DNA of 64,000 nt from Chenopodium formosanum (lineage: Eukaryota > Streptophyta > Magnoliopsida > Caryophyllales > Amaranthaceae). Both the position numbers and the translations under genes were made by a program. Every line of letters starts with the position of its first letter. The first letter of the stretch is position 1. Location of the stretch: NCBI GenBank assembly GCA_024500155.1, contig CM044880.1:11734379-11798378 (forward strand). Direction: 5' to 3'. Below the pieces are notes generated by a model, which was given only the letters and a program-made list of their open reading frames with translations, was not told the DNA's origin and searched no databases. This document shows positions 50,143 to 61,559 of the stretch, one piece after another.

Positions 50143-50289
50143 CTGTTACCAATCAACACAAAAGTTAACATATTTGTTTGGAATATTTGCTACAAATTGT
50201 TAGTGGTTAGTTATAAACTAATGTGTAGGAATATGTTCTTCTGATGTTAGATATGATCTAATAATAATTATTGGATCATGTTCCTTACT

Positions 50290-50640
50290 TAGAGAGAGAG
50301 AAAGAATGATGACAAATTGACAAGTATAAATGTACGATCTTTATTTTAGCAAAAACAGGACAGCAACAAATATGATTTTAAGCAAGATCTTTTCGTTGAG
50401 CATTTTTGTATCATTTCTAAATGACTACTAAAATGATTTTTTCACCTTATATAAGTCACCTTTAGATAAAATCCTAGTAGGTAAAGCCATGCATCACCAC
50501 CAATTATCTTCTAGCTCATACAAAATAGACAAAAAGAAGGAAAGATGCACAACATTATTAACAGACAAACAACATAAAGAAAATATTCATATTCTCTATT
50601 TCATCACTCCCCCTCAAGAGTGAAGAATGAGACTGAAGTC
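50290..50640 (-). mobile_element. Copia 3' end and LTR relic
   Basis: On the minus strand a polypurine tract TTGAGGGGGAGTG ends near 50607, preceded by an ELMTKLG-like copia C-terminus and followed by LTR-like sequence starting TGATGAAATAGAG. The piece ends at the GA-repeat near 50290, next to the older LTR relic shared with copies A and B. Confidence 0.5.
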
Positions 50641-50808
50641 CGAGCTTGGTCATGAGTTGATTCATTTGTTCAATATTTAGAACTCTTAGATAACATAAAC
50701 TCCTTGATTTGAGTGATTTCCATTGATCAATATTTATGCTTAGAGTGGATCTGAATCACGCATCTAACGTTAATGATAGTATAGTAACCCATGATCAAAA
50801 GAGAAGTA

Positions 50809-51136
50809 CTCCCTCCGTGTTTTTTTAAGTGTTACAGTTTGACCGACACATAGTTTTAGGCAGTTTAATTAACTTAAATAAAATAAGAGGTAAGTAGGGT
50901 AGTTAGAGTATTAAAAAATTGTAAAAGAAAGATAGTGGGTTTAATAGTTTATTAAAAAATAATGAATGTGAGAGGAAATATAAGTAATAAAAAAGTAGTA
51001 GTGGGTTTGGGTGGGGACCATAAGAGGAGAGAGATATAATATTTTAATGTAATTTTTTTCCAAAAAAGGAAGCGTAACACTTAAAAAAACATGGCCGGAA
51101 ATGGAAAGTGTAACACTTGAAAAAACACGGAGGGAG
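50809..51136. mobile_element. Stowaway MITE
   Basis: The ends CTCCCTCCGTGTTTTTTTAA and its inverse (TGAAAAAACACGGAGGGAG) are flanked by TA on both sides. This is the classic Stowaway structure. Confidence 0.9.
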
Positions 51137-51880
51137 TAGTAGACATATGCTGGTGATGACGATGAGAAGCAACAACCACGACCTACGTATAGTAAAGATA
51201 TGCGCTTTTAGGCCGGAGAAGGAGAAGAGTCATACATATACTTGGGCCAAGTTGCAGATCCAGAGAAGATTAATCTAAGGGATCAAACCATCATCGGGGA
51301 GAAGACACTACACTACTACGTGAAATCACATTTGAAGAAAAACAAATAAAATTGCGCAAGAAAAGATTAATTTCCACCGCTTGAAATCAATCAATTCTCA
51401 AAAGAGAAATCAGGTGGCAAGAATTAATACTCTACAAAAATTCCAAGTGATGCAACAATAAGAGGACCAAACTTGATAGCAAAAGAGATGTGCAAAAGTT
51501 GACCTTATTCTGATATACCACCACGGCACCACCAAAATAAAATCTATGTGATTATGTGTAGAAAAACCAATGGGGGAATGTAAGAATCATTGTTGGTCAT
51601 GGGGAGGTGGAAATAGAGTGCGACACATGGAGTAGGTTGACATGTGTGGTTATTGTCAGTAGTGGGAGGCGATAGTGTATGCAATTGCCACCAGGAGGCG
51701 GTTTTCGCGGTTTCTACTATTGGTGGGAGGCGCAAGGTTACATAAAGATTCTAAAAAAAAACTTTGAGAAAAGAAAAAAAAAACTATATGTGTGTGTTTG
51801 CGAAAGCATAAAAAATTTGTGTATATCCCGCCGGTGGGTTTAATTTTCTAACCCACCAGCAGGGTGAGAATTTTTGTATA
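51137..51880. other. Spacer before the solo LTR
   Basis: I find no supported gene here. Short open frames are low-scoring. The sequence CCGCCGGTGGGTTTAAT with its near inverse AACCCACCAGCAGGG near 51830-51865 could form a small hairpin. Confidence 0.35.
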
Positions 51881-53748
51881 TGTAATCCCCCGTATTTTTT
51901 AAATATTTTATAAATGGAATTTTATTTTATTTATAATATTTATTTGTTATTTTCCAGAATTTAATTTCAAAAGTTTCAAATTATTAATCTGGGTCGAAAA
52001 TTATTTGAACAAATTATTTTATGCACCTTTATTCTACAATTTATGTCCAATCAAACAAGCCTAACCCATTTGTTTACTTAATTAACCCATTATTTTTATG
52101 AGACCCAATCTTCCTATTTACCCTACAATTATCTCCTATAAATACCCCATGAATCCCCAAAGATTTCCCACACAAAAAGGTTAGTCTTATTTTCTTTCCC
52201 CTTTGTTTTATTAATTTGTGTAATTATAATTATTGATTTATGGATTTTGATTTAACTGTTTGAAATTAATTAAATTAGTATCAAATTGTATTTTGATGAA
52301 TTTTCAGATTTTATAAATGTCATAATTTTCAGATTTTGTAAATTTTATAACCTAGGGTTTTTAATTATTGAAAATCATGATTTTAGGGTTTTTATGAACA
52401 ATTGATTTACGGCTTTTATAGTAATGATGTTTTGAAATTTTGGTGATTATAAATAATGATTAGTTTAACTTAATTCCAGATTATTTTGAACATGTAAATT
52501 CGTGTTTTAATTTTTAGATTTTCGTTCGCTAATAGTAATCCCGTTTTAATCCCGATCAGGTTCTAAACTCATCCGATTTTGATAAAAAAGTACAGTTTTC
52601 CATGTAGAAACAACGTTTTAAGAAAGATTCATACCTTTGGTAATGAGCACCACCCTATCGTAGCCAAATTCAGCCTTTAAATATGATTTTCGGGCAGTTT
52701 TTTATTTTAACGAAGTTTTTTTTTATACTTAAAATATTATCCTTGAGTTTGATTAATAAAATTAATTATGTTTAAAGTTAATTAAGCATAAATATATGTT
52801 TTTATTGAAGTTTTAAGTGTTGGAAATAGTTTCTAAGTACTACTTTTGATGTTTTATAAAGAGGGTTTAATCACCCATTAAAAAGGGAGATTATTAGGGG
52901 TTTTTAAATAATTTTAAGATTTTTTATTAAACTTTAAACTTGATGTAATTTCACGTATAAGAGTGTATTTTAAGGTTTTTATGATGAAAATTTAAAGAAC
53001 TATATATAAGCCTTTAATTTTAACTAAAGGGAAGGTTTTAAAGTGTTGTTTGATTTGGATTTTGAAGGTTTATTTTAAAGTAAGTTAGTATTGCTGTAAA
53101 TTTGATTGATTGAGTATTGATTGAGATGTTATTGTTTGGTTTAGGAGAGGAGTTTATTGAAGGTGATTTCTAGATAGTAAAGTGGCATACCAATTCGTTT
53201 ACTCAAGGTACGTACAAGTTACGAAACCTTGCTTGTAGGTGCATGTTTAAGGACGGATCGAGAACTTAGTATCATGTATAGGATTGACTAGGTTAAATTG
53301 TTTGGTTATACATTGTGAATTTCAAATGATGTGTACTAGTTTATACTACAGGTATTATTTGTGCTCTAATTATGCAAGGTACGCTTAAAGGCAATGGTAT
53401 GTTATTGGTGTAAAGATTAAATTATTGCTCATTCATGATTATGCAAGCAGGATGAGTAAAGGAAGAATTTAAGTCTTATAAGACGAGGTTAAGGTTTTGG
53501 GGTGCCTTATGCACTCAAGGTGTTTATACACCGAGGTAGTTAAAGAAATAAATAATAAATCAAGAATTGCTTGTAACTAATAAATCAAGAATTGAAAAGT
53601 TGTTTTACTTGATTGAATTGATATTGGATTGATTGTATTGTTTGCATATGAGTCATCACCAAGTCTAAACCTGTAAATCACGTAAAGTGCAAGATCGATG
53701 AGCAATAAAACTTTGGATTGGTGCACTTCTGGAATAATGACAATCAGG

Positions 53749-55180
53749 CACTAGTAGAAAATAAGTGATGGGAAGCCCCAAATGGCAAGCGGTTTTTAAA
53801 ATCCGCTTGCCATTAACCTTTTTTTTTTTTTTTTTTTTAAATCCTGTAATTTCAAATGGCAAGCGGTTTTGGCGCGAACCGCTTGCCAATATATATAATG
53901 ACAAGCGGTTTGGGGTTGAACCGCTTGCCATTAGATATATTGGCAAGCGGTTCAACCCCAAACCGCTTGCCATTTAAAAAAAACCCTAAATGCGCGCAAT
54001 TCACCTTCCCCTTCTTTTATTTCTCTCTCTCCTCTTTCTTTACTCATCTCTCTCTCTCTCCTCTTTCATTTCCGCCGAGTTCCATCTCTCTCCTCTTTCA
54101 TTTTTACTCCCGTTTTTCCTCTCTCTCCTCGTCTCTTCCCTAATTCGCCCCTTTCTTCTCTTTCACTTTCTCTTTTTCTTTGTTCTTTCTCATCTCCTTA
54201 AATTCGAACCAAAACCAGGTAATTTCGAGCAAAATCGAACAAAACCCCAAGTAAAATCGAGCAAATTTCGAACAAGATCGAGCAAATTTGTGCATGTGTT
54301 GGTGTTCAAGTTTTTTAGGTCAAATTCGACCATGAAAACCCTAGATCTAGAGTTTTTATGATCGAATTTGACCTTTAAAACCATAATTTCAAGCCCAAAT
54401 CGGCTTTTTCTGGTTGTTGTGGTTAGATGGTATGTTTTTTTAAGGTGGGTCGAATATTTTTTGTCCAAATCGGCGTATTCTGGTCGTTGTTTGGGTGGGG
54501 GTCTGGTCGTGGTGGGTGGGGGTTGTGGTTTGGATTAGGGTCGTGGTGGCTGTTGTGGTTTGGGTTAGGGTCGTGGTGGCTGTTGTGGTTTGGGTTAGGG
54601 TCGTGGTGGGTGGGAGTTGTGGTTTGGGTTAGGGTCGTGGTGGGTGGGGGTTGTGGTTTGGGTTTGGGTGGGGGTCTGGTCGTATTTTCTACTAGTGTTG
54701 TGGTGGCTGTTGTTTGGTGGTGGCTGTTGTTGTGGGTGGTGGCTGGTGGTGTTTGGTGGTTGGAAATCACAAATTGTAATTTTTTTTGTTGTTGTTGGTG
54801 GTGTGGGGTGGTGGCTGGTGGTTGGTGGCTGTTGTTGTTGTGGGTGGTGGCTGGTGGTGTTTGGTGGCTGTTGTTGTGGGTGGTGGCTGGTGGTGTAAAT
54901 TAAATAATATTATAAAAATTAATTAATAAAAATATTAATGTTTTTACATTTGGTTTGATTATGTATCAATTTAATTGAAAAAAACCAATTTTTTTTTTAA
55001 TACCCCTTAAGGAAAGCGGTTTGGCGCCAAAACCGCTGCCCTTTCACTAAAATTGGCAAGCGGTTCTGAACCGCTTGCCATTTTAAAGACCAATTGGCAA
55101 GCCCCCTAAGGGCATGCGGTTCATAACCGCTTCCCATTAGGGGGTTTGAACCGCTTGCCATTATGTATTTTCTACTAGTG
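53749..55180. mobile_element. Non-autonomous CACTA element
   Basis: The ends are CACTAGTAGAAAATA and TATTTTCTACTAGTG, exact inverses, with AGG duplicated on both sides (53746-53748 and 55181-55183). Subterminal units TGGCAAGCGGTT and the inverse AACCGCTTGCCA repeat at both ends. The interior holds a CT-rich stretch and G-rich tandem repeats but no transposase. Confidence 0.93.
54525..54895. repeat. G-rich minisatellites inside the CACTA element
   Basis: A unit of about 30 bases (GGGTTAGGGTCGTGGTGGCT and variants) repeats four to five times up to 54670. A GGTGGTGGCTGGTGGTG-type repeat follows up to 54895. The apparent long reading frames here are a by-product of the repeats. Confidence 0.75.
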
Positions 55181-56085
55181 AGGGGTTGGGGTACACGACG
55201 GGGTATTAGTCGTGTATTTTTATCGAGGCCGCTTGATCTACGAGTCTCCTATTTCAAATATTAATTTTTTAAAACTAGGAGTTAGGTGAGATCTCATACT
55301 AACTACGGTCACGGAGTCGCGCCCGTGGTCGTTGGATGTTTATTGATGTTTCCGAAAGGAGGCATGAGGTTTTTCTTTTATTGATGTTCCAAATGGAGCA
55401 TGGGTTGGACAACCTTGTCTATTGCTAAATCCAATGAATAAAAATAATGATTTACCTATTAATAATTAATGGAGTCTTAGTAATGTAAATAGTTGAGTCA
55501 TGTGTCGAGTCTATAAACTAATGATGTGTGATGATTGATTATTAGTAGGATGTTATGGATTTCTTATTTGTTTCGCAGCTTGTATGTACTCAGCTTTGCT
55601 GATTGCGTGCTTTTGTGTGTGTCTTTCTTTGGTCATGGCCTTCTCCTTTCAATGACCCTGTGACGATCCAATTTTTACACTTGTAATATTGGGGAGCAGA
55701 TTAACCACAGGTTCTTACACACGCAACATTCGCATCAGGGTTGTGGGATTTTGAGTGGAGAGTTGGTTATTATTTGCAGTTTATTTCTTTTTATAAGTTT
55801 GAATGTTATTAAACTCTAGTTTATTTATTTACTACTTTTGTGGGGTTTTTAATAAGGGCCTTAATGATTCCAAGTTGTATGATTTAATTTGGTTTTGGTT
55901 ATCGGTTTTGAAACTTATTTATAGCTGAATTAGTTTTTCCGCTACTATTTTCTGATAAAGCCTTAACGTTTGAACACGTGGCGGTAGCATGCCAGTAATT
56001 CTCTTGGATTTTGTACAGGGTATTCATAGGTTTAAAGAGAGAATTATTGGGGTGTTACAGTATATGATTCCAAGATTTCACCTAA

Positions 56086-56420
56086 GCTGTGATACCATGT
56101 TAGAGGACCAACTCAACCAAAAGCTTAAGCTGATGGTTGAGGACCAGGAATATGTTTTATACTCTGTCAGTTTAAGCTTTTGGTTGAGTTGGTCCTTTAA
56201 CATGGTATCGGAGCCAGGGTGACACAAAGGTCATGGGTTTGAATCTCATCCGCCCCTCCTTTAAAATGGAATTAATTTGCACCAGGTATGGGTGGACTTG
56301 TGTTGCATCCACATTTCAAGCTCAAAGGGCCTTTCATGTGAGGGGGAGTGATAGAGTATAAAACATATTCCTGGGCCTCAACCATTAGCTTAACCTTTTG
56401 GTTGAGTTTGTCCTCTAACA
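56086..56420 (+). mobile_element. Rearranged TRIM element
   Basis: A 72-bp LTR (TGATAGAGTATAAAACATAT ... CCTCTAACA) is at 56349-56420, preceded by a polypurine tract (GTGAGGGGGAG). A Met-tRNA-type primer site TGGTATCGGAGCC is at 56203-56215, preceded by only the last 31 bases or so of a 5' LTR. A full 72-bp LTR with its own primer site (TGGTATCACAGC) lies next to it in inverted orientation (56098-56169). The internal region is only about 146 bp. This fits a terminal-repeat retrotransposon in miniature that has been rearranged. Confidence 0.75.
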
Positions 56421-57124
56421 AGAACCTAAGAACTTGAGTGAACATATCTGCAATTTGTTGAGATCTGTGAACATAGGAAGGAACAATAATCCCTTCACTT
56501 GACTTGTCTCCGATGAAATGACATTTCAACATGTTTGGTCCTCTCATGATGCACAGGGTTAACTGTAATAGCTAAAGCAACTTGATTACCACCTAACACT
56601 GATGTTATTTCCAACTTTTTCATTCCCCGATCTTTCAAGAACTGCTTTAACCACATCACTTCACATAGTGTCAAGGCCATTGATCTATATTCAGCTTCTA
56701 AAGTGCTTCTTGCAACCACAGACTGTCTCTTTGATTTCCAAGAGGCTGGAGATTTCCTAAGGAGAATGTAGAACCCTGATTTTGAGCTTTTGGTGCTTTG
56801 ACACCTTGTCTAGTCACTATCACAGTAGGCTTTCAATTCAATTGAGGCAAGAAGTATTCCTTGTTGAGTTGAGCCTGAAAAGTATCTAAGCACTCCTTTG
56901 GCACACTAGTAGTGAATATCAGTTGGTTTTGTGCATAACTTTATTTAGCAAATGAGCAGTTTGAGATCTTTGGCCTTGTGAGTAAGAGATAAATGAGATT
57001 TCCCACTAACTTCAGGTATGGCTCAACGTCACTTAAAGCATTCCCACCTTCAACTGTCAACTTTAGATGTGGATCCATAAGAAGCTTGAGAGGCCTCACA
57101 TTCATCGTATCATACTCTACTAGT

Positions 57125-57530
57125 ATATGTTTGGCAAAACTAGCGGTAGTGGTTAGCTTTTAGCGGTCGAGTAGTGGGTAGCTCTTAGAATAGCGAGTAG
57201 CTGTCAATTAGTAGTGGGTAGAGTTAGCTATCAATGTAGTGGTAAATATTATGAGTGTTTGGGAAAAATAGTGGTTGAAATGTTAAAATATAGTAAAAAC
57301 TCGTGCATAATATATAAAAAGTAAACAAAATTTGTCAAAAGCGATTGTGCTACGTTTCAAACGCTAATATTATTAATGCTTGACAAAAGCTACTTAAAAG
57401 CTACCTCTACTACTAACCTACCGCTACATGAATCACTATCTTACCAAACGCACTTATATTTTACTTTTAGTGTTTTGACTTGATTCAAAGGCTAACCACT
57501 GCCTAAACGATACTGCCAAACAGGATCTAT
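57125..57530. mobile_element. MITE in the copia RT region
   Basis: The left part ATGTTTGGCAAAACTAGCGG and the inverse of the right part (CTGTTTGGCAGTATCG) share a TGTTTGGCA end and a GTGGTTAGC motif. The copia reading frame is interrupted exactly here. The target duplication is not resolved. Confidence 0.55.
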
Positions 57531-58033
57531 ATTAGCAATGCACTTTCTTTGGGATAAAATGCCTTGTTCATCTATGTCTAATTCAATCCCAACAAAAAAT
57601 CTCAATTCACCCACGTCTTTCATGAGATAGAAACTAAGATGCAAGAAACAAGTTTGCTTCAGTATTCTCCTTTATATAATTTTCGACATCAATCAAGTCA
57701 TCTACATAAACTAAGATGACTATAAAACTTCTACCCTTTTTCTTCAGAAATAATGAGCAATCATACTTTGACTGGGTGAACATATTGCTCTTCAAGGAAA
57801 CATTTAACCTTGCAAACCACTATCTAGGACCTTGCTTGAGCCCATACAGAGATTTCTTCAATTTGCAAACTCTGCCAATTCTCAAGTCAATTTTCTCCCC
57901 TCTCCTTGAACTTTAATTCGGATGCCTATTCCATTAGATCCTTGTGGAAGCTTCATGTACACATCTTCCTGCGTGCAATTCACCATGCAAAAAAGCATTT
58001 TTAACATCCATTTGATGCAAAATCCAATCTTTA

Positions 58034-58443
58034 GAGCATTCACAACAATGATCATTTTTTTTTTGTTTCCTCATTCGCTCTCTACCCACTTTCTATTTCC
58101 TCTAATCTTATTTTCCTCATGAGCATTTTTGGTGGTCATATTTTATCTCACCAATGATCAAAATAATTTTTCTCATCATTCTCTCTCCTAACTTTTTCAA
58201 TACCCACAAACATTATTTCTCTCTCTTATACATTACCATATTTATATTTAATAATCTTTTGATTAATGAATTTCAACCTTGGCCCACTCGTACTATTCAT
58301 CTAAAATTTTGCTTATAGTATGAGCATTTTATAAAATATTCATGAGCATTTTAACTTATGCTCATTGATGAGATGAGGCATTTTATGCTTTTTTCTCATT
58401 AAATTGCTCATGAGCATATTTTTACTCACTGTGGTGAGTGCTC
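58034..58443. mobile_element. GAGCATTCAC-type MITE in the copia remnant
   Basis: The left end GAGCATTCACAACAATGATC is matched by the inverse right end (CACTGTGGTGAGTGCTC). The interior is AT-rich with repeated GAGCATTTT and CTCATGAGCAT. The target site duplication is unclear. Confidence 0.55.
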
Positions 58444-59155
58444 TCAAGGGTATCAAATGCAAGCAAAGACCTTACAATGGTCATTTTTTCTACATGGGCA
58501 AATGTCTGATCATAGTCAACTTTATATATTTGCTTGTTTCCTTGAACAACAAGTCTTTATATAATTATATGTCGTATCTCTTTTTCTCTCCAGGTTTGTA
58601 TCCAGTTTTGTACACCCATTTACAACATATTGCCTTTTACCTTGTGGAAAATCAATTTTATCCCAAATAGCATTATCCTCCGGTGCTTCTAATTCCTTAT
58701 TAATTGCATCTACCCCATTCCTTTCTATTCAGATAGATATTGTTTAAAGCGTTGCTCTCTGGACAAAGACAATGGTTTTTATTTTTCTGGGATAGGGCTT
58801 AACACAAATATTTGATAAGGTGCTTCCCATCACATATTCTTTGTGCTAAATTGGTGGCACATGAGCTCTAAAGCTCCTTCTTACTGGCTCTTCATCGCCA
58901 ATAAGGGTGTGATCAAGTTATTAACCTCATTAGGTTGATCAACTCCTCATGATCAATTTCCTCATTAATTTTACTATATATCTTCTACTATCTTCTATTG
59001 CTCTACTATTAATGCATTTGCCAATGTTTAAAATTTCAAATGCGGATTTTACTATGAGGATAGAATATTTTGTAAATACAGATGAGTTCATAGAACTTCA
59101 CATCCCTATTCACAAAAATTTTGGCTGTCAATTTCCAAGATGTTCTTATGCTTTC

Positions 59156-59710
59156 TAGGAGTGAGCAAAAATTCCGAGTACCCGGAATTGGAATTAGATT
59201 TGGTTAGGACCCGGTGGTTCCGGAGCCGGAATTGGACCCGGTGGTTCCAATTCCGGGTAATAAATTATGGAACCGGTTGCAACCGGTTCCAATTCCAATT
59301 CTTGATTTTTTGGACCCGGAACCGGTTGGGTACCCAGTTAACTAACATATGCTACACTAAATAAGTTTTTTTTAAATAAAATTATGTTAAATGTATCTAG
59401 TTAGTAAAATTAAAAAATTACTTTTAATACCTAACATAAATAAAATATCTTAATGTACATATAAATATAAGTGTTAAACGCTAAAAATGAAAATAAACTT
59501 AAATAAGTATCATAATTTATATTATATTTTAATAATTATTTACATAAGTGGGTACCCGGAACCGGAACCGGTACCCGGTGGTTCCAATTCCAAGTCCTAA
59601 ATTTTAGGACCCGGTTGAACCAATTCCAATTCCGGTTCCGAATTTTAGGAGCCGGTTCCAACCACTTCCAGGTCCGGGTCCTAAAATTTTGACCGGTTTG
59701 CTCACCCCTA
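59156..59710. mobile_element. hAT-type MITE
   Basis: This 555-bp element starts TAGGAGTGAGCAAAAATTCC and ends GACCGGTTTGCTCACCCCTA, flanked by the 8-mer ATGCTTTC on both sides (59148-59155, 59711-59718). Eight-base duplications and TAGGGGTGAGC ends are typical of hAT MITEs. The subterminal parts are packed with GGAACCGG/CCGGTTCC repeats. Confidence 0.9.
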
Positions 59711-61559
59711 ATGCTTTCTTTCAACTCTTTCATTTCATTGTGGTCTGCCCACACAGCTTATCTGATGAAAAATTCCCATCTTACAGCTTGCATCATCACA
59801 CTCTAATACATTGTCAGATCTTATGGCTTTCACTTCCTTTCCATACTGATTTTTTCTATATAAACAAACTCTTCTATAGACTATAGCATTGAATGCTTGA
59901 TATTTCTCTTTTAGAAATTTCACCCATGTAATTTTACATAAGTCATCTACTGTTGTCAAGAATTACTTCTGATTATACCTAGTTGCCACTTTAAGAGCTC
60001 CCCCGTATTAGCTTAAAGGCATGTTTTTGTCCTAATTAAAGATGCTCAAAAAGTATAAGGCGACTTTGTGAACTTTGCAACAAGATATGTATCTCGTGTT
60101 CATACACTTGTTATCAATTCCTTTTGGCTCTTCAATTTTTCAGATTTTAGTCATGGGGATATGACCTAATAGAGATTTGGAGTGCTCAGCTTGTTCACAT
60201 TTCTTACAATTAATTGTTGATGTTTCATTCAAGGCCAATTTCTCATTATACTTCTTCATTTCAGCAAGCTTCTTAGTTACACTTTTCATAAATTCCTTTA
60301 TAAGATAGTACAGACCATTTCTAGCCTTGCATATTCCTCTGATCACTCCCTCTTCTTGTCCTATATCACATAATAGTGAGCATGAAAATCTACTATGCAC
60401 AACTCATTTCCACCAACTTCTATACAAAGAGCAAATTATTTGCTTAATAACTGTAACTTACAGAACTTCTTTGAGTTTTATCCCATATTCGTTATAGGCT
60501 CACACATCCTTTGTGAGTTATCCCTGATGTGTGGCCTGTAGGAAGACTGAATTTTGCCTTACTTTGCATTTCTTAGCATTCTCTAATATCTCAAAATTGC
60601 TTGTCATATAATCAGATGCCCCTGAATCATTGATCCTAGTTATACTTGTTGTATTTGCATAGTGACAGCTCACCATGCCTGCATATATTAATTCTTGATC
60701 ATCTTCTTCTTCTCCACTTGCTCCAGGCCTCTAGCGTACTTTCCTACACTAGGCCACATATTCACCAAATTGCACTAGCTAACTTTCATTAAAAGGCAAG
60801 GTAGTTACCGCTAGTACGTGCTCGCGCACATATGTAGTTGTTCTATCAATCTTCCTATTTTTCCTCCTTTATTTCCACTACCACCTCCGAATCCACCTCT
60901 ATTATTGTTCACTCAAGAGTATTTTTTTTAGCTATTTCTGGATGTCCACTTCCAAACCCCTTCATGTATTAACACTTTTCCCTAACTTGACCACATTTTC
61001 CACAATAAGTACATGAAAATTCTCCTATCATATGTTCATTTCCCTTACTGAGCATTGCTAAGGGTTCACTTTCTTTGTCTTTTCATAGCTTTCAAGACTG
61101 TTCTCTAATTTTCATCTTGATGGAATGTATTGTATGCCGAGTCTACACTAGGTAAACACGTTTACATAAGAATATGACTCCTTTGTTGACTATAAGTGTC
61201 ATTTAGTCCATTCAAAAACTAAAATAGTTTCTAATCTTTATTATGTCAATTTAGGGCAGTGAGAAATGCAGATAATAACTCTGCACTCGTAGTAGTGATA
61301 GAAGGTAGGCTAGTCATGCTCTCTAGTTCCTCCGAAAAAATCTTCAGGTTTGTGTAATATCAGTTGCATATTTCCCAAACTGCTTTGTCTCATATATTTC
61401 TTTATTAAAACTGATACTTTCTGAATCAATTTGCAATTGCAAACATTTTCTCAAGTTGTGTCAAGATTCAAGGACAATTATTAATAAACATTATAGAGTT
61501 TTTGATGAAATTAGATACATTTCCCAGTATCTAGGCTATGATGATGTTGTTACAAGTAT

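Larger units (their letters stand above)
51881..56059 (+). mobile_element. Solo LTR of a gypsy-type element with nested CACTA
   Basis: The left end TGTAATCCCCCGTATTTTTT and right end TTATTGGGGTGTTACA give the TG...CA inverted ends of an LTR. The 5-bp GTATA flanks both sides (51876-51880, 56060-56064). Removing the nested CACTA leaves about 2.74 kb. A promoter-like CCTATAAATACCCC lies at about 52136. There is no coding sequence, PBS or polypurine tract, so this is a product of LTR-LTR recombination. Confidence 0.8.
56425..61550 (-). pseudogene. Decayed Ty1/copia polyprotein
   Basis: Minus-strand copia domains appear in order from the right: gag, with a zinc-knuckle-like CTYCGKCGQVREKC near 61000; a GAG-pre-integrase piece (60140-60400); the integrase core (59735-59959, VDD...TWVKFLKEK, IRSDN); reverse transcriptase with LKKSLYGLKQGPR and YVDDLI near 57670-57880; and RNase H (SVVARSTLEAEYRSMA, near 56690-56740). 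Many stops and frame changes are present, and at least three MITEs interrupt it. The C-terminus ends in QIADMFTQVL next to the TRIM. It is long dead. Confidence 0.85.

Noticed and set aside
54530..54610. GGGTTAGGG units resembling telomeric repeats
   Set aside because: They are part of a 30-bp minisatellite unit and not uninterrupted telomere repeats.
54427..54903. Trp/Gly/Val-rich frame of 158 residues and its antisense partner
   Set aside because: Produced by G-rich tandem repeats within a non-autonomous CACTA element; no codon bias or domain.
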